Positions 24,596 through 32,651 of a DNA stretch of 56,542 nucleotides are shown piece by piece. The stretch spans positions 1-56,542 of the forward strand of contig JAQUWT010000006.1 of assembly GCA_028692765.1 (NCBI GenBank), given 5' to 3'. The position numbers and the translations under genes are program-made. Source of the stretch: Patescibacteria group bacterium. GTDB lineage: Bacteria > Patescibacteriota > Patescibacteriia > Patescibacteriales > UBA12465. The notes under the pieces were generated by a model. It searched no databases. It had not been told where the DNA came from and saw only the letters and a list, made by a program, of their open reading frames with translations. The stretch's first letter is position 1. Every line of letters begins with the position of its first letter.

Positions 24596-25705
24596 ATGAA
24601 AATTGCTTTTATCGGACAAAAAGGAATACCGGCGCAAACGGGGGGCGTGGAAAAGCAAGTGGAAGAGCTTTTAATTCACTTAGCGGCTCGCGGGCACGAT
24701 GTTTATGCTTACGCGCGGCGTGGCTACGCTCCAGAAATTAGCGAGTATAAAGGGGTAAAAATAATTTCTCTGCCTTTTATAAAAGGCAAGAATTTTGAAG
24801 CAATCTCTAATACTTTTTTAGCGGTTTTGCATTCCGCTTTCCGCCGTTTTGATATTATCCACTTTCAATCTATTGGGCCCGCTTCTCTGCTTTGGCTGGC
24901 AAAATTATTAAATCCTCGTACTCCCATTGTTTTTACTTTCCACTGTCAGGATTACTATCATAAGAAGTGGGGTTTATTTGCACGCTGGTATCTTCGATTC
25001 GGCGAGAAAATGGGTTGCCGTTTAGCCGATCAAACATTGGTAACTTCTCAGGAACTAACTACCTATGCTTTAGCTCGCTATGACAGAGGAGCCGCTTATA
25101 TTCCCTCAGGCATCAATCCGCCCTCCTTGCCTGAAGTGAGAGAGATTCGTCGCTGGGGTTTGGAAAAAGACAATTATATTTTTATTGCCTCCCGTTTAGT
25201 GCGCCATAAAGGTGTTCATTATGTGATTGAGGCATTTAAGGGTCTGCAGACTGATAAGAAGCTGGTAATTGCCGGCGAAGGCGCTTATACTGACGATTAT
25301 GTTGAGGAATTAAAAGAATTGGCCGGCGATGATAAGCGGATAGTTTTTGTAGGCAATCAGAGCGGCGCTCTTTTAAGCGAACTTTATGCTAATGCCTATA
25401 TGTTTATTCAGCCCTCTGAATATGAAGGCTTGTCTATGGGTTTATTGGAGGCAATGTCTTTTAGTCTTCCCTGTTTAGCTAGCGATATTCCTGCTAATTT
25501 AGAGGCGATGAATGGCCTGGGTTTAAGTTTTAAGAATAAAGATGTGTCCGATTTGTCTGAGAAATTAAGTTATGCTTTAGATAATCAAGAAATTATGAAA
25601 ACGCAAGGACGAGCCCTTCAGGATCGGACGCGTCAAGAGTATAATTGGGAAAAGATTGTTGATCAAACAGTAGCGGTCTATGAGCGCTTATTAGCTAAGA
25701 AATAA
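24596..25705 (+). CDS. Glycosyltransferase family 4
   Basis: 369-aa GT-B fold transferase. The N-terminus IAFIGQKGIPAQTGGVEKQ is typical of the GT4 acceptor domain. The donor-binding half has FIASRLVRHKGVHYVIEAF near residue 196 and the EX7E motif EYEGLSMGLLEAM near 281. It probably transfers a nucleotide-activated sugar in surface polysaccharide assembly at the inner membrane face. Preceded by two strong promoters. The next element downstream is a hairpin without a T tract, so termination is unclear. Confidence 0.92.
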   Translation: MKIAFIGQKGIPAQTGGVEKQVEELLIHLAARGHDVYAYARRGYAPEISEYKGVKIISLPFIKGKNFEAISNTFLAVLHSAFRRFDIIHFQSIGPASLLWLAKLLNPRTPIVFTFHCQDYYHKKWGLFARWYLRFGEKMGCRLADQTLVTSQELTTYALARYDRGAAYIPSGINPPSLPEVREIRRWGLEKDNYIFIASRLVRHKGVHYVIEAFKGLQTDKKLVIAGEGAYTDDYVEELKELAGDDKRIVFVGNQSGALLSELYANAYMFIQPSEYEGLSMGLLEAMSFSLPCLASDIPANLEAMNGLGLSFKNKDVSDLSEKLSYALDNQEIMKTQGRALQDRTRQEYNWEKIVDQTVAVYERLLAKK

Positions 25706-25720
25706 TTTTTGTTTTTTGAT

Positions 25721-25806
25721 TGCCCCGTTTATTGTAAACGAGGCAAAAATAAGGACGAAAAGGTTTTGTTCTTTAAAACCGAATGTTTAACTCTAAATCT
25801 GATACC
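25721..25806 (+). promoter_or_regulatory. Twin-hairpin 5' leader (copy A)
   Basis: Hairpin 1: TGCCCCGTTTA (25721-25731) with TAAACGAGGCA (25735-25745), one mismatch, flanked by T-rich and A-rich runs that extend the stem. Hairpin 2: AAGGAC (25751-25756) with GTTCTT (25768-25773), 11-nt loop. Then CTTTAAAA, GAAT, and the ATG 33 nt after hairpin 2. The same layout occurs inverted at 28855-28938. There is no T tract after either stem, so it is not a terminator. TAATTTTTG at 25703-25711 loosely resembles a Bacteroidota -7 element. Confidence 0.6.
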
Positions 25807-26964
25807 ATGAAAAAGTTTTTTCTGTTTCTGTTTGCCGTAGCTCTTATTTTTACGGGCTGTATGAAGGAATATGACGAAGTGCCTATTCCCAATTCTTCCG
25901 AGGCGCCTTATTTAAAGGTTACCGGCGCTATTACTAATGGCGATACTGCCTACGCCGCTCCGAATATTTTTTTGAAGTTTTGGCTCGATTCCCTGCCGTC
26001 GGCGGTGGATAATTACACCTTTTCCTGGAACCTTGATGGCGGCGATTATTCAACTGCCACTAGCCCGGAAAAAAAATATTCCGCTGGCATCTATGATGTC
26101 AGTGTGGTAATTACGCCCGTTAATGGCGGTGCCTCTATCACCAGAAGTATAGTCTTGGTAGTTGATAACAGCTCGGCTTGGGAGACTACACTTATCTTAC
26201 TCTCCGCCACTCCGGTATCCGGTAGTAATTATGATTATGCTATCGCCATGAGAACGACGGCAATTTATAATTACAGCAATATTGCCGCCGATCCTTGGGA
26301 CCGGGGTGATTTTACCGGCTGGGATTTTAATTATCTGACTGAGACCACCACAATTAACGGCATCTTATATGTCGTTGACCACGTAATTTTACCTGCGAAT
26401 GAAACTCAGGTGCAAAGGTTTACCTATGGAAAAGGTAATGTTTACGCCTATGCCCCTGAGTCGCGCTATTGGATTATCACTGCCCCAGGTGAGGGAGTAT
26501 TCGAGGTTTACCTGACAAATGGTCAGATGTCCCCTAATCCTGTCGGGGCTGGTTTGATTCCGGGCGACAATGGCGACCTGATTGGCGGGGCTTATGCGCC
26601 GACAATAAGAACGGAGATAAAATACTCCAGCATTCCTTTGTGTGATTCATTGCGAATATACGTGAATTATCAGCAATATGCCAACGGGCCTCAGCCTTTC
26701 CTTGGTCGCTTGCTTAACAATGATAACTGGCAAAATATTGCTTTAGTTTTAATGAGCGGAGACTATGCTGGTTGGTGCTATCAGACCTTTGCCATCAAAG
26801 ACTTGGCAAACGGACTTTATTTCCGTTTTGGGCCTAGTCTTACGGCCCCCAACGCCTATGGGCAGATGGAAAATTCAAAATTTTTTCTTCCCGGCGACAA
26901 TATGCTGGGATTGCAGATTACCAGCGGTTTAAAATCTGGGACGTATGAAATACGCCGGATGTAA
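25807..26964 (+). CDS. PKD-domain lipoprotein, Bacteroidota-like
   Basis: 385-aa predicted lipoprotein. The signal peptide has a lipobox ending at Cys18 (LIFTGC), followed by KEYDEVP. One PKD/Ig-like domain lies at about residues 40-120 (FSWNLDGGDYS, then GIYDVSVVITP); the remainder is unassigned and beta-rich. The signal style and domain order resemble surface lipoproteins of Bacteroidota. Start taken at 25807 rather than the in-frame ATG 24 bases upstream, because the signal peptide begins here and the spacing to the leader then matches copy B. Function unknown; lipid-anchored and surface-exposed. Confidence 0.7.
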   Translation: MKKFFLFLFAVALIFTGCMKEYDEVPIPNSSEAPYLKVTGAITNGDTAYAAPNIFLKFWLDSLPSAVDNYTFSWNLDGGDYSTATSPEKKYSAGIYDVSVVITPVNGGASITRSIVLVVDNSSAWETTLILLSATPVSGSNYDYAIAMRTTAIYNYSNIAADPWDRGDFTGWDFNYLTETTTINGILYVVDHVILPANETQVQRFTYGKGNVYAYAPESRYWIITAPGEGVFEVYLTNGQMSPNPVGAGLIPGDNGDLIGGAYAPTIRTEIKYSSIPLCDSLRIYVNYQQYANGPQPFLGRLLNNDNWQNIALVLMSGDYAGWCYQTFAIKDLANGLYFRFGPSLTAPNAYGQMENSKFFLPGDNMLGLQITSGLKSGTYEIRRM

Positions 26965-26984
26965 CAGCTGCGGTTTGCAGAATT

Positions 26985-27020
26985 CCCCTCTACACTTTTG
27001 AGTGTTAGAGGGGATTTTTT
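26985..27020 (+). terminator. Intrinsic terminator of the lipoprotein gene
   Basis: CCCCTCTACACT (26985-26996) pairs with the region 27001-27013 (AGTG, bulge, AGAGGGG) around TTTG, followed by T6. Confidence 0.88.
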
Positions 27021-27042
27021 ATATTAAATAGATTTTTTGATA

Positions 27043-27072
27043 AGAAAAAACCGGTAACTGTGAAGTTACCGG
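27043..27072 (-). terminator. Intrinsic terminator of the island's minus-strand pair
   Basis: CCGGTAACT (27051-27059) pairs with AGTTACCGG (27064-27072). On minus the stem is followed by TTTTTTCTTATC. Confidence 0.88.
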
Positions 27073-27092
27073 CTAAACTACCATAATTTGTT

Positions 27093-27950
27093 TTATCTGG
27101 AATGGTAGTTTATTTTTGAGACAAATTGATAGCCGCCCAGTCCGTTGTCCTGGATTTGGGGGTCATTTTTTAGATTAGCATTGAGCTTTACCAGCTCATG
27201 CCATAGCCACATATCATATCCGTATTGAGAGTTATTTCCGACGTAGGCAGTCCAGGCCCAATCTTTATCAAGCATATCGTTGAGTATAAGGATTGGGGTT
27301 CTGTAGTAGGTATATTCACCCACTTCTTCTCCTTTTGGCCCTGACTCGCTATTAAGATTCGATGAGGTTTGCGTCCTGTTCGGGATTTTATTTAGCAGGC
27401 TGGTTTTTACATAGAAAAATAGCTTGCTGTTTTCGTCAAACGCGCAACCACCATCTCCAATCACGTCACCGATATATTGGTTAGTAGCAATCATCGGGTT
27501 GGTGCTTTGGGATGCGTTGGCGGCCGGTGCAGATGATGAGGTTCGTGTCTGGTTGGCGGCCGGTGCAGATGATGAGGTTCGTGTCTGGTTGCTGGCTGCC
27601 GGCGTGGACGATTTACGACTTGTCTGAGTAGCCTTTTTCCCTTCCTCGCAAGCTTTTAAAGCGGCCTGCAGGCGGGCAATCTCCTGATACATTCGTACCA
27701 GAGAGTCTCCGGAAATATCAACCCCGACAATTGTGCTGGTTTCAGGGGTACATGGGGTCGAAGTAGGAGGTGCTATTGGCTCTTCAGTTTGAGCCTTGGT
27801 ATTATCGTTGCTTTTTTTATTTTTGCCAAAATGATTGGCAAAAAAAGCGACTAAAGCGATAATGACTAACCCGGCGATTGCTGTAAATATCCAGCTCTTT
27901 CCCCTTTTTTCCGGATTGTTAATTCTTGAATTTTCTGTGTTAGGTTCCAT
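27093..27950 (-). CDS. Membrane-anchored protein with Ser/Ala/Thr repeat linker
   Basis: 285 aa, not recognised. It has a short cytoplasmic N-terminus, one membrane helix (about residues 19-41, WIFTAIAGLVIIALVAFFAN), a short helical segment (about 75-105), and a low-complexity linker with 12-residue repeats of type TRTSSSAPAANQ. A C-terminal folded domain (about 150-285) of unknown type follows. The shape suggests an envelope protein with a flexible stalk. It follows the beta-barrel-like gene by 46 bases and should be co-transcribed with it. Confidence 0.6.
   Translation of the reverse strand: MEPNTENSRINNPEKRGKSWIFTAIAGLVIIALVAFFANHFGKNKKSNDNTKAQTEEPIAPPTSTPCTPETSTIVGVDISGDSLVRMYQEIARLQAALKACEEGKKATQTSRKSSTPAASNQTRTSSSAPAANQTRTSSSAPAANASQSTNPMIATNQYIGDVIGDGGCAFDENSKLFFYVKTSLLNKIPNRTQTSSNLNSESGPKGEEVGEYTYYRTPILILNDMLDKDWAWTAYVGNNSQYGYDMWLWHELVKLNANLKNDPQIQDNGLGGYQFVSKINYHSR
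27516..27587 (-). repeat. 36-bp in-frame tandem repeat
   Basis: Two copies of a 36-nt unit (starting at 27516 and 27552) encode the 12-residue Thr/Ser/Ala linker repeat; a third, diverged partial copy follows. Copy number is likely to vary between strains. Confidence 0.85.
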
Positions 27951-27996
27951 TTTTCTCTAGATTTGTAAATTGTGATGATTATTATTGTTTTTGTTG

Positions 27997-28854
27997 TTAA
28001 TAGGTTTTCCTGAATATGTTAATAACATTCAGGTTTACCTGGAATACATCCATTCTTGGTCCTTTGGCCGAAAATTTCGGCTCATAGGACAAAGTCAGAA
28101 TTTCGTAGCCATATTGGCCCTTTGCCAGAGTGAGGCTAAGGCCAATAGTGTAGAAGCTAGTTTGACTGCCCTTTTCATAAGTGTAGGCAGCCAAGATTGA
28201 TGGCAGAATGTAGACATTTCGGCTCCAGCCGAGATAAATCGGCGCAATGCCGTTTTCAGCCTGAAGCTTTACGCGTTCTCTTGACCAAGGCAATCCGGCC
28301 AAAGTATCTCCGTTCCAGCGGGAATTCTCTTCGCTTTTAACGGAAAACTGGGACTCAAGCATGATTTTTTGCTGGGCGAATGGTCCTGCAAACATCATGT
28401 TTCTAAACAAGAGGCCGCCGCTCAAAAAGAGCATTTGGTCATCCTGCTTGTTTTCATAACGGCCGTCTTTTTGCACAAGACTGCCGCTTGAATGGATGAC
28501 CTTGTAGGCCAGATTAAGCCAGCCGTAGCGGTCTGTTTGATATCCTGGCTCTAAGTTGAAATTTGCTGCCAATCCAATTCCAATTTCGGTGGAATGGTGC
28601 TTAAAACCGGAGATTTTACTGCCGACTTCGATTCCAGACAGATACAAGCCAAATTTGGTATTATCTGTTTCGGTTCTAATCGGCAACCAACGAGCCTCAA
28701 GGTATCTCCAGGTACCGTCGCCACTTTTATCGGCCGGGGCAAAGTAGCCGTTGCCAATCAGCAACTGCCCTTCTCCCAGTGGATGCTGAGCGGAAGCTTC
28801 CTTGCCGGCAATCGCCAGCAAAGTTGCCATCAAAAATAATAATAATCTGTTCAT
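27997..28854 (-). CDS. Exported beta-barrel-like protein
   Basis: 285 aa with a cleavable signal (LLLFLMATLLAIAGKEASAQ) ending in the Ala-Gln style common in Bacteroidota. A body of alternating aromatic/hydrophobic strands follows (LGIGLAANFNLEPG-type patterns), with a C-terminal Tyr as in outer-membrane beta barrels. It would need an outer membrane, which CPR bacteria are thought to lack, so either the resemblance is misleading or the gene came from a diderm host. Preceded by leader copy B, with its ATG 33 nt after hairpin 2. Confidence 0.6.
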   Translation of the reverse strand: MNRLLLFLMATLLAIAGKEASAQHPLGEGQLLIGNGYFAPADKSGDGTWRYLEARWLPIRTETDNTKFGLYLSGIEVGSKISGFKHHSTEIGIGLAANFNLEPGYQTDRYGWLNLAYKVIHSSGSLVQKDGRYENKQDDQMLFLSGGLLFRNMMFAGPFAQQKIMLESQFSVKSEENSRWNGDTLAGLPWSRERVKLQAENGIAPIYLGWSRNVYILPSILAAYTYEKGSQTSFYTIGLSLTLAKGQYGYEILTLSYEPKFSAKGPRMDVFQVNLNVINIFRKTY

Positions 28855-28938
28855 GGGATTTATTTTTTTGGTTTATATTCAATTTTTAAAGGACGCAGAA
28901 CTTATGTCCTTTTTCCGCTCCTCTAATTTAGAGGAGCG
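28855..28938 (-). promoter_or_regulatory. Twin-hairpin 5' leader (copy B)
   Basis: On minus: hairpin 1 is the perfect 9-bp stem CGCTCCTCT/AGAGGAGCG (28938-28930 with 28924-28916), flanked by T5 before and A5 after. Hairpin 2 is AAAGGAC (28912-28906) with GTCCTTT (28894-28888), 11-nt loop. Then TAAAA, GAAT and the ATG 33 nt later. It matches copy A in order, loop size and spacing while the stem sequences differ, as expected for conserved structure. Confidence 0.6.
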
Positions 28939-28955
28939 ACAAAAAGATATAAATT

Positions 28956-29726
28956 TTATCTTAAAATGTTGTTGATATTGCCTTGAGGTTCGGGATAATT
29001 CTCTGCCTGGTTTTCCTGAGTTGGCAGATTGGTCGGGGCGGCGGAATAGGCAGAATAATTTTCTTCTGGTAGTTCTTGATACACAAGATTGTTCTGTTTT
29101 TTAGGCTGGCGTTTGTGTTCTTTTAATGGAAGAAAATAGATCCACAAGCTTGAAGCAGCGACGCCTAAAATTAAAGCGGCCGTAAAGTTAAGGATTAGAT
29201 TGGGTTTAACCGGGAAGCTGGAAGTTAAGGGTTGGTCAATGACAGAAATAGCTACCTGATCACCCCCCTGTTGATAATTAAAACTTTTGCTGATTAAAGT
29301 TTGGTTTACCGCCATAGCAATTTGTTGGGCTTGGTAGGTATTGGGGTGATAGATATATATTTCCATGATGCCGGTATCGCCGACGCTGCGGGCCTCGATC
29401 GTTTTTTTCCAGACTTTCATCTGCGTTTTATAATCATTACCGAAATAAGAGGTGTCAATGTTGAATCCGGCGGAAGTGGCTAGATTGAAAAAAGAGGAAG
29501 AATAAACGACCTGAGAAAAAAGATTGCTTAAATATTGGTTTGATTTGGAGACTGTATATGGATCAGCGCCGCTGATATTCTGGGAAATCAAAAGTCTTGA
29601 TTTAACTGAATATTTTAAAGGTTGTACAAAGGTAGCGCTACCGACCAAAATAAAAGAAATCAAAATAATACCGACGACAGTATTGCGGTGTTTTTTGATA
29701 TTTTTCCAAAATACTTCTAATTCCAT
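28956..29726 (-). CDS. Wzz/chain-length determinant family protein
   Basis: 256 aa with the Wzz layout: N-terminal membrane helix (about residues 18-36), a periplasm-side alpha/beta domain (KYSVKSRLLIS), the Pro-rich stretch before the second helix (ASFPVKP-like, here SSFPVKPNLILNF) and the second helix (about 180-200). A cytoplasmic Gln/Asn/Pro-rich tail follows. Wzz proteins set the chain length of polysaccharides made by Wzy-type polymerases. There is no tyrosine-kinase domain. Divergent from the propeller gene at 30015; a perfect consensus promoter precedes it. Confidence 0.87.
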   Translation of the reverse strand: MELEVFWKNIKKHRNTVVGIILISFILVGSATFVQPLKYSVKSRLLISQNISGADPYTVSKSNQYLSNLFSQVVYSSSFFNLATSAGFNIDTSYFGNDYKTQMKVWKKTIEARSVGDTGIMEIYIYHPNTYQAQQIAMAVNQTLISKSFNYQQGGDQVAISVIDQPLTSSFPVKPNLILNFTAALILGVAASSLWIYFLPLKEHKRQPKKQNNLVYQELPEENYSAYSAAPTNLPTQENQAENYPEPQGNINNILR

Positions 29727-29760
29727 ATTATAGATTTTATTATTTACTTTATAACGATTT

Positions 29761-29789
29761 ATTATAACTAATTATATAAACTTTGTCAA
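29761..29789 (-). promoter_or_regulatory. Consensus promoter of the wzz gene
   Basis: On minus, TTGACA (29784-29789), exactly 17 nt, TATAAT (29761-29766): both hexamers perfect. Leader about 28 nt. Confidence 0.88.
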
Positions 29790-29946
29790 TAGTAAGCCTA
29801 TAAAATTAAGTTTAAGTTTTTAATTTTAAATTATTTTTTACTTAATATTAAACAAAAAATTTAATTTTTTATTTACTTTTTTATTTATTAATCTTTTTAA
29901 TATTAGCCATATATTTTATATAGCAGCTAAAATATATAATTTAATC

Positions 29947-29974
29947 TTGACAAAATATATATTATATGTATAAT
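29947..29974 (+). promoter_or_regulatory. Promoter of the propeller-protein gene
   Basis: TTGACA (29947-29952), 16 nt, TATAAT (29969-29974). Leader about 33 nt. With the wzz promoter it occupies a very AT-rich divergent spacer (29727-30014) in which no gene is seen. Confidence 0.85.
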
Positions 29975-30014
29975 GTAAAGTTATATTAAGATAAAAGAAC
30001 GAATTAATACATAT

Positions 30015-31307
30015 ATGAAAAAGATTTTTTTTAGCGCTTTAATTTTTAGCCTTCTATTTGTTGGCTGGAGCGTACGTGATGGTAAAACCAAAGACCAGTC
30101 TTATTATGCCGGCGATGCCGTTTTGTATAAAGGGCAGTTGATAATTGCTACGGCTAATACTGGAAAATTGGAAGTCTTTTCTTCGAGCGGTACTAAGATT
30201 CAGCGCTTAATGTCGGTCAGCCTCTCTCCCAATCCTGGCAAAGAAGATGCTTTTAATGACGTCAAGCTAGAGGTTCAAGGTCAAAATTTAAAGGCCTATG
30301 CCGTTGCCGGCTATGCTTTGTATTTATATGACTTATCAGATTTGCAAACTGCTAGCTTAGAAAATAAGGTTAAAAATACTTATTGGGAGTGGTACTACCG
30401 GGTTGATCGTTTTGGCAATAATATCGCCACCGTTAGTGGGCGCGGCGTTCGTATTTGGAATAATGATTTGCAAATAGTCGACGGCTTTGATTTCGAAAGC
30501 GAACTTCCTTACAGCCTTCGCAGCAGCGGCGATGCTCGCTTCCTTTTTGCCCTTAACAACTCTGCTTTAAATATTTATGATCGCGAGAACCGCAGCATTA
30601 TTAAGACTATTTCTTTAGACTATCGTGATTTTCAGAAAAATGGCCGCAAGTCCTATTATGATCGTATCAGCGGAAACATTTTTGTAGCCGATGATTATTA
30701 TGTTAAAAAGTTTGATTTTAATGGCAAGTTATTAGCTTCTTTTCGCCATTACGGAGACGCCTCTTATGATGTTGAGAGTTCGTTTGATAATAATTTTCTT
30801 TATTTTTCGAATGGTTTGAATGTTTATAAATTGAAAAAAAGTGATTTGAGCTTGGTTAAGGAAGTACAAGCGACTACTCTCGGCGCCCCCCAAGGATGGG
30901 CAATGGGCTTAAAACTTGTTAATACGGCCGAAGGCGATCGCTTGATTGTATTTAATAATTCCGGTTTATTAGTGTTAGACTCTAATCTTAATGTTATCTC
31001 GAAAAGCGATAAAATCAGCCAGGATGACGGCCAGCTTTATCCTTTGGAAAATTTATATTTAGTATTAGGAAATCGCAGCGCTCAATCGGGGGCCAGCGTT
31101 AACCTTCAGGGCGGCGGCTTTTGGCCTAATGAGAGTTTAAGTATTTCCCTTCTTGGTTCTAAGATGAATGCTCAGGCTGACCGTTTTGGTCGTTTTAATG
31201 TCAATGTTTCCGTCCCTTCAGTTGCTAATGATAGCCGTTATGATATTAAGGTAGATGGACTCAGTTCTCAACTTACTTATAGTATTTCTCTGGAAATTAA
31301 GAAATAA
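30015..31307 (+). CDS. Exported beta-propeller-like protein
   Basis: 430 aa with a signal peptide (FFSALIFSLLFVGWSV). About 300 residues of repeated beta-strand blades follow (GDAVLYKGQLIIAT, GNNIATVSGRGVRIWN, SSFDNNFLYFSNGLNVY), as in WD40/NHL-like propellers. The C-terminal beta-sandwich (about 345-430) has GASVNLQGGGFWPNESLSI and then FGRFNVNVSVPS. It is probably a secreted or surface-bound scaffold. Its position between wzz and a glycosyltransferase suggests an envelope role, but no enzyme motif is visible. Confidence 0.65.
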   Translation: MKKIFFSALIFSLLFVGWSVRDGKTKDQSYYAGDAVLYKGQLIIATANTGKLEVFSSSGTKIQRLMSVSLSPNPGKEDAFNDVKLEVQGQNLKAYAVAGYALYLYDLSDLQTASLENKVKNTYWEWYYRVDRFGNNIATVSGRGVRIWNNDLQIVDGFDFESELPYSLRSSGDARFLFALNNSALNIYDRENRSIIKTISLDYRDFQKNGRKSYYDRISGNIFVADDYYVKKFDFNGKLLASFRHYGDASYDVESSFDNNFLYFSNGLNVYKLKKSDLSLVKEVQATTLGAPQGWAMGLKLVNTAEGDRLIVFNNSGLLVLDSNLNVISKSDKISQDDGQLYPLENLYLVLGNRSAQSGASVNLQGGGFWPNESLSISLLGSKMNAQADRFGRFNVNVSVPSVANDSRYDIKVDGLSSQLTYSISLEIKK

Positions 31308-31324
31308 TAATTGAATTACAATTT

Positions 31325-31354
31325 AAAAAAGAGCTGTTTTTACAGCTCTTTTTT
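31325..31354. terminator. Bidirectional terminator overlapping a gene end
   Basis: AAAAAAGAGCTGT (31325-31337) pairs with ACAGCTCTTTTTT (31342-31354). On minus, the stem encodes the last residues (KKEL) and stop of the glycosyltransferase. Confidence 0.9.
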
Positions 31355-32557
31355 ATTGATTATAGTTTGATAAATTGTTATTAATTTTTGATAATGCCAG
31401 TCTTCCGTTTTATCCTTTCTGCTAGCCGCCGCTCTTTCTCCTATTTTCAAAGCTTCTGGTATTTTTAGTTGTTTTAAATATTTAGCTAATTGTTGCCAAT
31501 CTTCTGGTGGAAAAAGAAATCCGTTATCGCCTGTCTTTATCAATTCGCTCAAGCCGCCAATATCGGCGGCAATCACCGTTTTGCCTAAGCCCATCGCTTC
31601 GATTGCCGCTAGGGGCATATTTTCTGGCCAGCGTGAGGGTATGACCACCGCTAAAGACTCGGCAATAACTTGGTAAAGATGGTCGCCGTACAATTGTCCC
31701 AAAAATTCGACGTCAGCCTGCAATTTTGTGGCTAAATTTCTTAATTCATTTTCTGCTTTGCCTATGCCGGCGATTTTAATCGGGCGCTTACTTTCCGCCC
31801 CGGCTTTTATTAACAAGTCAATCCCCTTCTCTGCCTCTAGGGCTCCGAAGTATAGGTAATATTCTTTAAGCTCCTCATTCATTTGATTAACGCTTATCGG
31901 CGATATATTTTCTAAGACGGTAAATTTATCTTCCGGCCAGCCGAAATCAACGCAGATTTTTTTCATGAAATTGCTGGGGGCGATAAATAAGGAAACTCCT
32001 TTCTGATAAATCTTTAAAAAGCGATGATGAATGGTCATTTCTACCGCTGCTAAAAGACTTTTTGATTGGCTATTATCAACGCAACGATGTTTTACGCATT
32101 CCCAGTAACGGTGTTTTTTACAGCGTTGGCAAGCGCTGCCCTCGGTGTATAGCTTATAATTAGGGCAAATGAGCTTATAGTCATGGAGGTGCATTACGAC
32201 CGGAATTTTAGCTTGCCGAGCGGCATCCAAAATGGATGGAGATAGCTGATGATAGATATTGTGGCAATGAATAATATCGGGCTGAAAATCCGCCAGCAGT
32301 TTTTTAAATTTTCTTTTAGCTTCTTGATTATAAATTATAGCTCGGATAGCTCTTATTTTATTTTTTAAGCTAAAATTATGTAAATCTATTTCCTTCGCAA
32401 AATAAGGGGAGTCTGGTGATTCTAGATTTTTAGATGATGACATCGCGAATACTTTGACCTCATGACCATGATTTTTCAGCAGTTTTTCTAAAAATAGAAA
32501 ATACTTGTCTGCTCCACGATTAGGGTAATAAAATTTATTTACTTGGAGTATTTTCAT
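31340..32557 (-). CDS. Glycosyltransferase family 4
   Basis: 405-aa GT-B fold transferase. The N-terminal acceptor domain (KILQVNKFYYPNRGADKYF) is followed by a cysteine-containing insertion (CQRCKKHRYWECVKHRC) seen in a subset of GT4 enzymes. The donor domain has the EX7E-like motif ENMPLAAIEAMGLGK. It probably builds surface polysaccharide together with the O-antigen ligase encoded divergently. Its last codons lie inside the terminator hairpin. Confidence 0.9.
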   Translation of the reverse strand: MKILQVNKFYYPNRGADKYFLFLEKLLKNHGHEVKVFAMSSSKNLESPDSPYFAKEIDLHNFSLKNKIRAIRAIIYNQEAKRKFKKLLADFQPDIIHCHNIYHQLSPSILDAARQAKIPVVMHLHDYKLICPNYKLYTEGSACQRCKKHRYWECVKHRCVDNSQSKSLLAAVEMTIHHRFLKIYQKGVSLFIAPSNFMKKICVDFGWPEDKFTVLENISPISVNQMNEELKEYYLYFGALEAEKGIDLLIKAGAESKRPIKIAGIGKAENELRNLATKLQADVEFLGQLYGDHLYQVIAESLAVVIPSRWPENMPLAAIEAMGLGKTVIAADIGGLSELIKTGDNGFLFPPEDWQQLAKYLKQLKIPEALKIGERAAASRKDKTEDWHYQKLITIYQTIINKKEL

Positions 32558-32619
32558 ATCATCAAGCTTGGCTTTACCTTTTAGGATTATTAGGCTAAAA
32601 TTATATTAATAATATCATA

Positions 32620-32648
32620 ATCATAGCATATATATTTGAATTTTTCAA
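32620..32648 (-). promoter_or_regulatory. Promoter of the GT4 gene
   Basis: On minus, TTGAAA (32643-32648), 17 nt ending TGC, TATGAT (32620-32625). It overlaps the start region of the divergent O-antigen ligase gene. Confidence 0.7.
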
Positions 32649-32651
32649 TTT

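Noticed and set aside
25721-25745. Hairpin as terminator of the GT4 gene
   Set aside because: It is followed by A residues rather than T on either strand, and the same layout recurs as a leader at 28855-28938.
27516-27587. CRISPR-like or mobile repeat
   Set aside because: The 36-bp units are contiguous, without spacers, and stay in frame in a low-complexity protein linker.
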